A stretch of 64,000 nucleotides of DNA from Haliotis asinina (GCF_037392515.1 NC_090288.1:4519501-4583500), one strand, 5' to 3'. Positions 25,002 through 37,092 are shown, counted from the stretch's first letter. The notes: generated from the letters alone by a model not told the origin. Numbers and translations are program-made.

Positions 25002-25795
25002 GGGAAGATATGACTTGAGTAACCTCCGTGGGAAGATATGACTTGAGTAACCTCCCAGGTAAAATATGACTTGAGTAACCTCCCTGGTAAAGATATGACT
25101 TAAGTAACCTCCCTGGGAAGATATGACTTGAGTAACCTCCCTGGTAAAGATTTGACTTGAGTAACCTCCCTGGGAAGATATGACTTGAGTAACCTCCCTG
25201 GGAAGATATGACTTGAGTAACCTCCCTGGGAAGATATGACTTGAGTAACCTCCCTGGTAAAGATTTGACTTGAGTAACCTCCCTGGTAAAGATATGGCTT
25301 GAGTAACCTCCGTGGGAAGATATGACTTGAGTAACCTCCCTGGGAAGCTATGACTTGAGTAACCTCCCTGGGAAGATATGACTTGAGTAACCTCCGTGGG
25401 AAGATATGACTTGAGTAACCTAACTGGGAAGATATGACTTGAGTAGCATCCGTGGGAAGATATGACTTGAGTAACCTCCGTGGGAAGATATAACTTGAGT
25501 AACCTAACTGGGAAGATATGACTTGAGTAGCATCCGTGGGAAGATATGACTTGAGTAACCTCCGTAGGAAGATATGACTTGAGTAACCTCCCTGGGAAGA
25601 TATGACTTGAGTAACCTCCCTGGGAAGATATGACTTGAGTAACCTCACTGGTAAAGATATGGCTTGAGTAACCTCCCTGGGAAGATATGACTTCAGTAAC
25701 CTCCCTGGGAAGATATGACTTCAGTAACCTCCCTGGGAAGATATGACTTGAGTAACCTCCGTGGGAAGATATGATCTGAGTAACCTCCGTGGGAA
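25002..25795. repeat. 28-bp minisatellite, about 28 copies, downstream of dehydrogenase copy A
   Basis: The unit reads GGGAAGATATGACTTGAG followed by TAACCTCCCT with small variants (CCGT, AACT, GGTAAAG). Because 28 is not a multiple of 3 and the unit lacks stops in some frames, long minus frames appear (332 and 182 residues). They are artefacts of the repeat. The array sits inside sequence otherwise shared with the flank of copy B, which has no such repeat, so it expanded after the gene duplication. Confidence 0.95.
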
Positions 25796-26357
25796 TAGAA
25801 TGTATTCCAGTAAACATAAATACATGTATTCTGAATGTCACTGTACTCCACAGCCAGCAAAAGTGGTTACCCAATTGCAAGAGGATACATGTTTTATCCA
25901 GCAATGTCTCTTCTGAGCAAATACTCTACCTACACACAGTGATATAATCAACCATGTCACTTGACCGCCTACGTGTCACTTGAGCACTCGACAGCCAAGG
26001 TGTCCCTTTCTGGGATGCTCTATGGCACAATGGGAAACGTGGGGAATATGACCACCAGACCTTCAGATATTCAAAATGACAGTCCTGTCCGGAAGATTTT
26101 TAATTTTGTATTTTTTATTTATTTTTTCTCATCCTCACTACAATATGTCTAAGGTGAATCGGATATCATATACAATTATATTCTGAAAGGATTATACACA
26201 GATTATCCATGGAAGAAAACGTGCAACACGGGGAGTGCACCATGCTGCTATTTCACCCAGTGTAGTACACTTCAATTTTACCCTGATTACATGCAATAAA
26301 AACGTATGCATTGCGCATCATTAAAGCCACTTTTCGCGTTTCAGAATAACATGGCAA
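25796..26357 (-). other. 3' flank/3' UTR of dehydrogenase copy A, shared with copy B
   Basis: 25800-26040 aligns by eye with 40540-40760 (shared GTCTCTTCTGAGCAAATACT and GGTACAATGGGAAACGT-like phrases), at the same distance order from the stop codons. No second gene was seen. Confidence 0.6.
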
Positions 26358-29300
26358 TTATAAGCCTCCGATACAGACATATTTCATTTCCAGATAGTCA
26401 TCCATTCCGTATTTGCTGCCTTCTCTGCCGAGCCCAGACTCCTTCACTCCTCCAAACGGCGCCTCTGGGGCGTTGATGAAACCTTCATTAACACCACATA
26501 GGCCAATCTCCAACTTCTCTGCCACTCGCCAGATCTGGCTTAGGTTTTGTGAGTAGAAATATCCTGAAAGATTACATGACAACTCATGGTTCTTTTATGT
26601 TTAGATATATATTACTAAGCTTTTGAAAATAACAAAAAAAAAAACCTAACACCACTTGTAGCTTCACCTTTACATTGATGAAAAGTATCAGTTTGTAGAA
26701 CTTTTGAATAATGAGAAGATAATTTGAAGAAAATGATAATTTTCTTATTAATACTTGTTTTCTAAATGTTCACCCAAATTTGCTTTATGAGAATAGAATA
26801 CCAAACCTTGTTAAACAATTGACTCTATTACTCATTTATTATAAGAAATATCATACTTATTTTCTCAATTTTCAGGAAAAATTGCTTTCTTGGGCTAGAA
26901 TGCCAAACCTTGTTAATAATTGACTAATTTCTCTCCTCATTTTGAAAGACAACATATGTTCCCAACTGTCAAGGGAACTCCAGAATGTATGCGTTACCTG
27001 CCAAGCCAGAACTTGATGAATTTGCTATGGTTACTGCCTCTTCTTCTGTCTTGAACCTGTAAATCAGTCAAATGTGGTCTTAATTCTCTCTTCTAAGTTC
27101 TTTTTACTCATGTGATAATAAAACAAATTTCCAACTCTATTGCTTCATCTCCAGTGTTTATTATTCTGCATTAGGAGATGGTAACCAACTGACCTAAATT
27201 TCAGATGGCTCGAATGTGTAACTTGTCTTAATATAAGCTATCATCTCTGAGGAATTTAACATCCATGCCTAATAGTGGACAATTAACTAGACTCAGTCCT
27301 CAAGAGGAAATGTATTGGATCCCCTCTGATATCTCTATATCTTGATCCTCAATGCTATACATGAAAACATGATTCTTGTATTACGAAGAGACCATATTCC
27401 TTCCTCATAAGAAATACATGCCAAACGCAAAAATATGGACTGAATTCCATTCAAATATTCTGAAGTATCTTCTGTGTATCATTACATCCTATCATAAAGA
27501 CGTAAAAGAAACCTCAAGATTCTTTCATATCAATGTAGAAAGGTTAATCAGTACTATCAAATTATATTAAGTAAAATGAAGGATCCTTGAGTGGTTTAGT
27601 GTTTTTGAGTAGTTTATGCCAACAGTCGACCCAGCTTGATTGATAACAAAGTATTCTAATACTGAGAAGTTACATTACCCCTGATGATGCCTTACAGCCA
27701 ACCATATATGAGCAGTTATGGCATGTGATTCTGATTACAACTTTACTTGATAACAGGAGCAACTGGTCCAAATATTTCCTCTTTAGCACATCTCATTTCC
27801 ACAGTGACATTGGAGAGTAGCGTTGGCTCAAAGAAGTTGTCTCCCTTGTTTGACCTCTTGCCTCCACATACCAGACCAGCGCCTAGTCTCTTCGCATCTT
27901 CTACAATGCTTTCGACCTGTCAACAAGTGGCATATACGTTAACATAAACTCATACCACTATATCACAGAGTAAACAGAGTTTCTTAGCAATGACTTGGAT
28001 CACTTTCTCTTCTCTATACATACAAGCATCCGGATCGGTTATAGGAGTGTGCACCAACGCGCTTCGCTGATGCCAAGGTGAAATATACACATCTGAGTTT
28101 TAGTAAATCCTGATAGTTCATTACACCACGGCTGATATATGTGACGTTGAATTTTAATTTATGTATCCTAAGAACTTACCAAATGCCTGTCTGCCAGCCA
28201 TTGTTGATTACGAACTTTCGATCCTTGGTTAAACTTCACGACTTTACTTATCATGAACTAATTAATGTTTTAGTCATCATATGGCTGAATTATTGCCGAT
28301 ATAACTACAGATCTGAATGCACTCACGCACTCAAACGCCAGTGCCAAACATCCTTGTTTGACAACGGTCTCAGAATTTACACCGAAAACATGGCATCATA
28401 ATGGAATAAAGAAGTTGTTATCTACAACGTATCCGGCCTTGAAAGTTAATTTCACTTCTGTCTAAGACACAATTTCCCATTATAGAATACCGTATTTCCT
28501 CCAATATACGCCCGAGCTATTGTTTTTTCAACGGCGTTCCAGACCCGCCGCTGATTTGCGTTCACTGGATCGATGGTTACCGTAATTGATAGTGACCCGG
28601 CCTGTATTAGAGACCAGACGCATATTAAAGGAAATACGGTAAACGTTTTGGCCCAGACAACTTACCTTTTCCACAGCCTTAATGTTGATGAGAGGTCCCT
28701 GAGTTGTGCTGTCGTCAAGCCCGTCTCCGACTCTCAGCTCTTGCTTCATGACTTCAGCGAGACGTGCAACGTATTGGTCATACACTCCCTCCTGAACCAA
28801 CATCCGGTTGGCGCACACACACGTCTGTAGGAAACAGGAAACAGTGATCAATTGCGCTGTTTGCTTGCTGAACATGTTTGATTCAATATTTGTGTACATA
28901 GGTGACCACATTCATGGCACATCATCATCATCATCAGTCTGAAGACATTACGTCATAATTCCACAATCACGTGGTACTACTGATGACTCTGCTGTGTTAA
29001 GGCCATTACTAAGTCGCTGGACTCGAGCACGGGCATTCTGTAATGGCATACAACTAAACAGTGAACCGGTGCAAAGACCATATACCAGTATATGGACCAC
29101 TGTCAATCATCTAGGAACAGGCTGTGAAAGAAGGAGCGCATCTGAAGAGAGTTCCACATCATAGCAGAGTGCTTTAAGGATCTGGAACCAAATGGGTTTA
29201 TTTCAAATTTTAGGGAGGTGCACAAAGCAGGAATCTGTCAGATGAACGAAAGTTTCTCGGAATATTAGTCGGTAGGGTGCTCAGCAAAGTCAGAACAAAC

Positions 29301-32300
29301 CTGCCCACTACATCGAAACCTGCTGACGATGGTTCCTCGCACGGCTGCGTCAATATCAGCACTGTCGAACACGATGAAGGGCGCATTTCCGCCCAGCTCC
29401 AGGGACACTTTCTTCACTGTAGAAGCCGACTGCTGCAGCAGAATCTGTAATGGGAGACAAGTCTTAGTGAACATCTCAACGTTGAGCATCATCCTTGGCG
29501 ATGCAGGGTAAGACATCCGGTCAAACGTAGTCAGGCCCGGTGGGGTGGTTTGTTATACTAGTATTCTATTATACTCGCATGTTTGATTGAATAGGGTTTT
29601 ACTAATGTGCTTTTAGTTTCTTTCTGGCCCCTCAGACTCAACCCTTTGAATAGCAAGTTGACATTAGTCCATCAACAGCTGTAGCCGCAATAAAGATCTG
29701 AACAGTTCCGCGTTAGAATTGGTCTTCGACAACCCATGCTTGTCAGAAGAGGTGATAGAACCAAGTGGTCAGGTATGCTGACTTGGCTGACACGTCATCG
29801 TCTCTCAATTGCGTTAAACGATGTTTTATGTTGGATAATGTCGTCATTATCACCAGTTTGTTGGAGCAATCATATGTTCAATAACTCAGACCCTTACTTT
29901 GCCTATCCATCCCTATCCACCCGAATGTTTAGTCGGTGTTCATTTTCAACTGTGTAAACACATTTGTTTAAGACAAACTAAAGCTGCAGTGTTAGAGAAT
30001 TTAGGCATGGAGCCTGTATGTAACTACACTATGTGAATGAGTTGGGTTTTACGCCGCTTTCAACAATATTCAACCAAAATCACGACAGGAACACAGGTCG
30101 TGGTGTCACTGCTAGGATTAAAGACCTTTTTTAAAATATATATACATTTTGAGATGACCCCCGACTTGAAACACTTCACAGTACAATAGCGGACGACAGC
30201 AAGCGTCGAGCAATGAGAGGGCTTGCTTTGATAACATCCCTTTTATCCGGCCTTACCGTCCTCGCTATCGTCCGCCATTTGTGTCAAGATCATTTAGTTC
30301 AGGGTCAAAATCGGCTTTGAGTCGACTTCTAGAAATGAACAAAACACTGGTAGGTGTCATCACTGTTTACAATACGTTGAGAGCTGACACTTTTGTGGCC
30401 ATTCAGTGTTTAGTTTGAAGCGTTGGCAGCACGTATGAATAACCGTAAACAATAGAAAAACAAGTGTCCTTATGTATTGATTGAAGCGATTGTAACTTCA
30501 AATTGCTTTTTATGCGCTTGAATAACTAACGTTGATTCTGGCGACTCCTGCCTATCTCAAACATACAAAATGTGTCTTGCATATTTTGATTTGTGATATA
30601 TTTATTGCAGGTTGTGGAGATCGTGAGGCAGGAACATAGAAAAAACAATTTGGTTGAGGTTGACAAATAATATGTAGAAAAAGAAAACATAAAAACAACG
30701 GCATGTGTATCATTCTGTAGGTGAGATTGACTACATATTGAACGCGCCTGAAATAAACACGGTCCGCAAAAGCAACGTTTCACAGTGCATGACACAAATG
30801 TGCCTTTACCAACGTCAGATATCTGGACTCAGTGTACGCTGAATACATGACATGACTCAGTTGAATACATGACGAGCTTTGTGGATTTCAAACGGTATGA
30901 CGTTTCAGAGCTAATAATTGCTCAAACATCGTAGAATGAATAAATAGAAGTTGTTTTCAGTGAAACGTGTCATGTATTCATGTTCGTGAAGGACTTCAAG
31001 GACTTTTCTCACCTTCCCTACGACCGTGGAGCCTGTGAAAGAAATCTTCTTGATGATGGGGCTGGTGCACAGTGTGTTGCCAACGGAGGGAGCATTGTCC
31101 CGGGAACTGGTCACCACATTCAACACTCCGTCCGGGAGGCCCGCCTCCTTCGCCAACTGGTAGGAAGAGAGAGGCTACTGAATCATTGTCATCTTGCGGA
31201 ATCATTTGATAACTCTATCGACGTGATTTTGGGGTTGATAGAAATAATGAAATATTTTGCAGTCTCTAGAAACATATCATAGAGTCTGGGCAACACGTGC
31301 ACGCCTCGGGACTACTGACCACAACATGTCACCGGGGTCATTTTCAGTAGAATTGGTGTAAGCGTATGGGCTCCATTAGTGGAACTTATGTGATCAAACA
31401 ATATCTTACTGGACTAATATTTTCTCGGGTTTATTAACGTCTTCTTTCCAGACATTGACCTGTGCAAATCAAAGCTGCAATTTAATCTTGGATTATTGAG
31501 TGAATGAATTCTTCAAAATGAAATTGTTAAACTTTCTCATTCAGGGCGAATATTTTGCATGTCATAAATATGTTTGCAAGTTGTGTGGAAGACAGCGATT
31601 CAGTTTAAGGAGTTGAAGTTAAACAAGGTTAATGATGACAACAGTTTGCTCTGATTTTTAAAAGTCAGCTCAAGCATCAAGGAAAGGAACAATCAGCTCC
31701 GAGCTCTCCTCCTTTTTTTCCCTGAACGTCATCGAACCTGTCCTTGGTAACCGCTACGTACGTGACACATGGCCAGAGCTGAGAATGGGGTGTCTTCTGC
31801 TGGTTTCAAGACGACAGTGCAGCCGGCAGCAATGGCGGCACATGCCTTCCTGGTGATCATAGCACTCGGGAAATTCCACTGGAACACAAATATATTCAAA
31901 GCATGCAAAGACTCATTCATCAATTCAAGAACTGTTTTATCTGGTTAAGTTTTCGGGGTTTACAGATCATTGTTGTCAATCTCAAAAAGAACAAATCATG
32001 GAGCAAGCTTCCACTGTGCATACATCTGAAGACATCAAGTCGAAACAACCTATAAGCCGGCCATTCAGATAACGCGTTATGTCAAGACAACTTTTAATCT
32101 GACCAATCAGATTGCACGTCATGTCAGAATAACCTTTAATCTGATGATTCAGATTCGCACGTTATAAACCGAAATTGAAAGTCCCGATGTATTTCTGTTG
32201 AATTATGTAAACTCAAAACGATAGCATAAGCCAAAAAATCAAACAAAGCTATTTCGAACAAACAGTTACGGGATGTACAACTGATTCTATCAATTGAATT

Positions 32301-35300
32301 GTCTGAATTTCACTTCAAAGAAATAAACATCGACAGATTCAGCAAGGTACGTGGTTAGTACTGCCATACAATTTCACCCATCTGTAAGGCATTCGAGAAT
32401 ATTTTTTTTGTTTCAGATGTTATCGAGAAATTTGGCAAAGTGTTCTTTTAAAGAGTAGTCTGAAACAAAAATCACGAGTTCGAATTACAAGTGAGTGAGT
32501 GAGTGAGCTTAGTTTTACGCCGCTTTTAGCAATATTCCAGCAATATCACGGCGGGGGACACCAGAAAATGGACTTCACACATTGTACCCATGTGGGGAAA
32601 CGAACCCGGGTCGTCGGCGTGACGTGCGAACGCTTTAACCACTAGGCTACCCCACCGCCCCGAATTACAAATGTCATTTATGTTAAAGAATGCTGTTTTC
32701 TCATTGTCTGATGTCAACTTCCCGTTAGTCGATCAAGGCGGTGGTGGAGTAGCCTAGTGGTTAAAGCGTTCGCTCGTCACACCGAAGACCCAAGTTCAGT
32801 TCCCAATATGGGTACAATATGTGAAGCCCATTTCTGGTGCTTCTCGCCCTGATATTGCTGGAATGTTACTAAAGGCTTCGTAAAACTAAACTCACTCACG
32901 ATAAAACATTCCATGTTCACTCATGTGAAACAGCTTGGTAGAATCCACTGTCATAAGTCTGACTTACAGGCGTGATCATGCCGGCCACACCAATGGGCTG
33001 TTTCAAGACCAACATCCTCTTATTGGCTGTCGTTGACTGAATGACGTCACCACACACACGCCTGGCTTCCTCCGCATACCACTCGATAAACTCACCGGCG
33101 TTGTTAATCTCAAACAAGGCGTCTTTCAGAGGTTTGCCCTGCGGAATAGGCGATATTAAAAGTACTTTGATACTGGCAGTATCACTGATCATTGCACAAT
33201 TTATTATCAATGACAGTACCTTCACCTGACACCCTTAACTGCGAACTTCATAGATCAGAGAACGTGCATTCTGTGAAAGATGTATTTTTCAGTGGTGCCA
33301 CTGGGCATTAGTAAAGATGTAATGGTGTGCCCTTTACAATTTACGTGTATCGACAAGACTAATTGTTTTGAAACACCTCCGGACTTGGTGTGTGCCGCTT
33401 TTAGTTCGAGTAATGAGCTGTTGGAATATCATAGTTGTGCGCTTTCCCGTTTTAAAGACTAAAACATTTTTCTTTTCAAAGTCTGAATCCGCAGGTTTAA
33501 TTCATCAATCCTACTCTAATAAATATGCTTAAATATTCATTTTACATGTGCTTATCACATCTGGTTTCCAATTAAAACATTTCAGGTATATTCAGGTCTA
33601 ATTTCAGCCCTGGGCACATATCACCTGTGTTATTATCATGTTTGTGACGCCACTCTCAAAATTATGTCACAAGGTTCAAATGTTGACTTTGTTTCAGATT
33701 TGGAAGATATTTTGGGCTTTTAAGTTGGAAAAGACCAAAGCTCCATTGCCAGCATGTATAATCCACACGTGCTGAACACTGGCGTGTCATGTCCAACAAA
33801 GCATCTAAGAACTTCCACGAGTTGTTTGGGTTTGTTTTTTTTCTCACGTTTTCAGTTGTCAGTAGTTTAGCCAACTCCAGCTTGTTTTGATTGGTCAGAT
33901 CAAACCATTTCCTCAGAATCAAGCCCCGATCCTGTAAAAAATATTCCAAAACATTTTCAGTGACAATGAGTCAGTTATCCGAAAGGAGAACTACTTCATT
34001 AACAGCCACTATGTGTAAACTACTAAACAATATACCTCTTAAAATCTTGACAAATTAAAACCATACGCAGACATGAATAACTTCAGGGTATTTCTGCCTT
34101 ATCATCTACACATGGAGCCTACCTTTGCCGTGGTTTCCCTCCACCTGAGGAATGCAGCATTAGCTTTCTCTATGGCCTGCAGTGTGTCATCTGCGTTCAT
34201 GTCAGGGACAGAACCTATCGTCTTGCCTGTCGACGGGTTGGTGACTGAGGGGCAACAGATGGTGGAATATGAGAGAGACATCGGTGATGCCTGTTTCATG
34301 TTTATGAGGTTTTTGATAAACCAAGAAACATAATAGGTTAAAACTCAGGTTCGAGTCCACTGTCGCCGGGTCTTTTCATGCCTTCGAAGGAATGCAACTT
34401 GAAGAGTTAAAAACAAACATTTTGAACAAAAGGAAATGTCGCTTATACGTTATGGTGTAGCTGCGATAGTATTATGAAAGCGTTACACTTGGTATTGTAG
34501 AGACGTTTGTCCCTCTCAGACCCTTTTGAAGGTTTGTTTTATGGCTTTTGTGTAATTTCTTCACTTGCATTCCACATAAAAATCATCTTCGGTTAAAGAC
34601 TTGCTTGTGTTCAAACGTTAGATAAACACTTCCAGACAATATTTTAATGTGTTTTAATGAGCTTCAAAGACGAAGACCAAAGTCACATTCACATTAACAC
34701 ACATTTTTCCAACACCTTTTGATAATGTCTTGAATGGTGGCCAACACCACAACACCTCATCCTTTACTATTACCCATGAATACTGCATTAATTAATCAGA
34801 ATAATCTTACTTTGGTATACCGAGCCAGACTTAGCTGTGACCCACTGTCCATCCACAAATGCCTTGTCAAAGAGGAAGCTGCTGATGCTGCGGACACCCA
34901 ATGCTGCTGCAGGTGTGACTGCATCTTTGGTTGTGATGTGAAATACACGCAGCTGGGAAAGTTTCAGATGTCGGGACACTATTTGAACAGATCGCGAACA
35001 CATGTAGCGACCCTGAAAATTTTAAAAAATATCGCTAGCAACCAAAAATGTTTTAGACTCATTCTAAACTAAAATATTTTGTAACAACGAAAATCATACA
35101 AGGTCCGTTCATGAATGAAACTATCACATGTTTTTGATGATGATGCCTTTCGTACTATACAAATCAACATGCGTTTACAGTAACACATTGGGTGATTGAG
35201 TTGGAACAGTATCCCCGGTCCATCAAGGCAAATCTGTATCATATGAACCTGTGAAGATCCGTGCTAGAGTTGGTCCTCAGCGATCGATGTTTGTCGTAAG

Positions 35301-35724
35301 AGGCAACGACCGTGACCGGATAGTCAGGCTCTCTTACATGGTCGAGATGGTAGTGATATACGGATTTTAAATGTTAACAAGTGACATCCACGAGCAGAAC
35401 TATGGTGCTGACAAACCCAAAAATATAATCAGGGCGAAGTGGGATTCACACCTTAGAGCGTAGGTTTCTGGCATGCCCAAGGGACATAACTCTGTACGGT
35501 GAACTGCCTCAGATGAAAGGGCTACCTATGACTCCTTAGTTATATAAACGTGCGACTTGTGAAAATGGTCTGGGAGCCTCAAGTGCACATATGCGACTAC
35601 CTAAAAGGTGAATCAAAGAGAGCTGGCATACCTAGAATGATAATCTGACCTTTGATTTAATGTATTCCTGTTGGAATATTGCTGAGTGTGGCGTAAACCT
35701 AAACTCACTCACTCACTCACTCAC

Positions 35725-35775
<51 letters not shown>

Positions 35776-35827
35776 TGGTGGTGTTTTAGCAGAAATCTTA
35801 ACATATCTTAAGATATCTTAACAATCA

Positions 35828-35858
<31 letters not shown>

Positions 35859-36195
35859 GTGTGTGTGTGTGTGTGTATATATATATACAGAGAGAGAGAG
35901 ACAGACAGACAGACTAACAGTACCACCACACATGTAAAGAAACTGCAGTGTCAGCTCCTCTGCTGACACAACTGGTTTCAGTGGGCTGAACCGTCTACGA
36001 TGCAGTTCGGATTGTGTAACACTATGTCACGTAACACTCACTTTATCAGCGCAGGCTCGTGAGCTCGACTGCAGATGACACTGAACTAATGTCTCCGTCA
36101 GTCACACTCTGCCACCGTGAGTGCACAAGATCAATTGTGTAGCACATCACCACAGGCTAGTTTCTGTCAACGTTATGCAAAAGTTTACGTACCAT
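26358..36195 (-). CDS. ALDH5A1-like: Succinate-semialdehyde dehydrogenase, mitochondrial, copy A
   Basis: NAD-dependent oxidation of succinic semialdehyde to succinate, last step of the GABA shunt, mitochondrial matrix. Coding exons: ATG at 36195-36193, then 35012-34811, 34244-34123, 33931-33848, 33138-32968, 31878-31762, 31156-31013, 29444-29301, 28824-28666, 27916-27747, 27056-26998, 26563-26358. All junctions keep frame; 526 aa against 535 in human. The N-terminus is basic and lacks acidic residues (targeting peptide). Seen: [11 protein letters not shown] (Asn and Arg matching human N205/R213), FTGST, ELGG (Glu297 here, human E306), FRCSGQTCVC (Arg = R334, catalytic Cys331 = C340, second Cys of the redox loop). 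Human Ser498 is replaced by Asn489 ([10 protein letters not shown]). EARRVCGD also has Cys for Tyr. One donor is weak at -1 (CAC/GTACGT after 31762). The frame is intact, so I infer a working enzyme with possibly altered substrate binding. Confidence 0.95.
28488..28641. mobile_element. Miniature inverted-repeat DNA element in an intron of copy A
   Basis: The ends TACCGTATTTCCT (28488-28500) and AGGAAATACGGTA (28629-28641) are exact reverse complements, and similarity extends ~24 bp inward with three mismatches. A TA at each edge fits a Tc1/mariner-type target duplication. Total 154 bp, no coding capacity. Its right end is 24 bp from the splice donor at 28665. Copy B lacks it. Confidence 0.6.
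29691..29895 (+). mobile_element. SINE-like fragment (CCCATGCTTGT family) in an intron of copy A
   Basis: Contains GTTAGAATTGGTCTTCGACA followed by ACCCATGCTTGTCAGAAGAG and GCTGACTTGGCTGACACGTC, the signature of a dispersed family that recurs at 35247, 37093, 37750, 44275, 50845 and 55807. Diverged and without a clear tail. Confidence 0.6.
32491..32660 (-). mobile_element. tRNA-like SINE with perfect target-site duplication
   Basis: On the minus strand the element starts GGGCGGTGGGGTAGCCTAGT, then GGTTAAAGCGTTCG and GACCCGGGTTCG (A-box and B-box-like), and ends in ACTC repeats. It is flanked by CGAATTACAA at 32481-32490 and 32661-32670, an exact 10-bp duplication. It lies in an intron of copy A and is absent from the matching intron of copy B. 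Confidence 0.85.
32737..32899 (+). mobile_element. tRNA-like SINE, plus orientation
   Basis: The same family as the element at 32491-32660, in the opposite orientation and 76 bp away: GTAGCCTAGTGGTTAAAGCG, CCCAAGTTCAGTTCCC, then CTGATATTGCTGGAATGTTA and a short ACTC tail. The nearby inverted pair could fold in the intron transcript. Confidence 0.75.
35247..35724 (+). mobile_element. SINE-like element (CCCATGCTTGT family), split by other sequence
   Basis: The head at 35247-35345 (GTGAAGATCCGTGCTAGAG, GTCGTAAGAGGCAACGACCG) and the tail at 35650-35724 (TGTTGGAATATTGCTGAGTG, then ACTC repeats) are separated by ~300 bp of unrelated DNA. Either this is one interrupted element or two fragments. It lies in intron 1 of copy A. 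Confidence 0.5.
35725..35890. repeat. (GTA)n and (AT)n/(GT)n microsatellites
   Basis: About 17 GTA repeats at 35725-35774, followed by AT and GT runs at ~35826-35888, next to the ACTC tail of the preceding SINE-like fragment. In intron 1 of copy A. Confidence 0.9.
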
Positions 36196-36330
36196 TCCGA
36201 ATCCTGCGCCATGCACTGATATGACTTTATCTTGACTCGCTCAGGGACTGTGCATTGCTCACGACTGTGGTTATAGTAGGCAACCATTCCGGTCATAAAT
36301 AAGTACCACTATCGTAATCGCTAAAATTGC
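36193..36330 (-). promoter_or_regulatory. Promoter and first exon of dehydrogenase copy A
   Basis: The first exon ends at 36193 with ATG immediately before a GTACGT donor; ATG then GGT CGC TAC ATG continues in frame in exon 2. A TATTTAT box lies on the minus strand at 36295-36301, about 100 bp upstream of the start, and the same box and spacing recur in copy B. A second, out-of-frame ATG at 36212 precedes the start and is also present in copy B. Confidence 0.55.
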
Positions 36331-36570
36331 AGATTCATCATGGCGATATGGACTTCATGGCCGAATCCTGTTACGCAAATAAACATTTCATGTGGATGAA
36401 TTATTTATGGTTTTATCAACAACTACAGTTGTTAGGTGTTCTATATGGTTGGTTAAAAGTGCTTTCAAAGCCCCTGGTGGCCATGACGTGTTGACTAGGC
36501 AAAAACCTAGGTTAACCTTGATAAACCAGTGTCAGCAGACGTTAACTGATTTACACCATACCTATATTAA

Positions 36571-36632
36571 CCATTCTCTTTGACATTACATAGGAACATA
36601 TGACAGGAGTTACCTCTGTGGGAAGAGAGTGA
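36571..36632. repeat. Decayed relative of the 57975-58050 palindromic element
   Basis: ATATGACAGGAGTTACCTCT then GTGGGAAGAGAGTGA closely matches the arm at 58019-58050. A weaker left arm (CATTCTCTTTGACA) precedes it. The same motif resembles the 28-bp minisatellite unit. Confidence 0.5.
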
Positions 36633-37092
36633 TATTAACTAAAGTTGGCAATATCCACTGTATCTCCAGGTTTCGGTATACCAGTTGGTAACCCATACCA
36701 AATGAAGTCATCGTAAAATCATATTTTTCATAAATTCATTCTTTTAATCGTAATCAACGGCGTTTTAATGAATATATTAACTAATTTTTATAGTATGTAT
36801 GTATTCTGATATGCGTGACGGAAGTAAACGTAACATTCGATTCTTCGTCTAAGTACTCAACAACCAGTCAGAATGAATTCAACTGACCATCAGTTCTGCT
36901 TGAGGTTTCACGTCATGTTTCTGAACGTTTTTATTGTTTGGTTGTTTATTTTTATTTATTTAACAGAAGGTGCAGTTCTAGTTTAGCCATCCACTTTTTA
37001 CCCTCTTATGTATCAGATACAGTAAATATACCTGACTGATCTGCTGCTCCTTCTCTTGGTAGCCATTTTGTATAATATTATCCTGATATCCG

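Noticed and set aside
24906-25904. 332-residue minus-strand open frame (and a 182-residue frame inside it)
   Set aside because: It is produced by the 28-bp minisatellite: a stop-poor repeat with length not divisible by 3 gives long frames in more than one phase. It has no splice or family support and lies in the 3' flank of SSADH copy A.
35700-35724. ACTC repeats (also 24346, 41090, 58285) as CRISPR-like or functional arrays
   Set aside because: They are the simple-repeat tails of SINE-like elements or ordinary tetranucleotide microsatellites.
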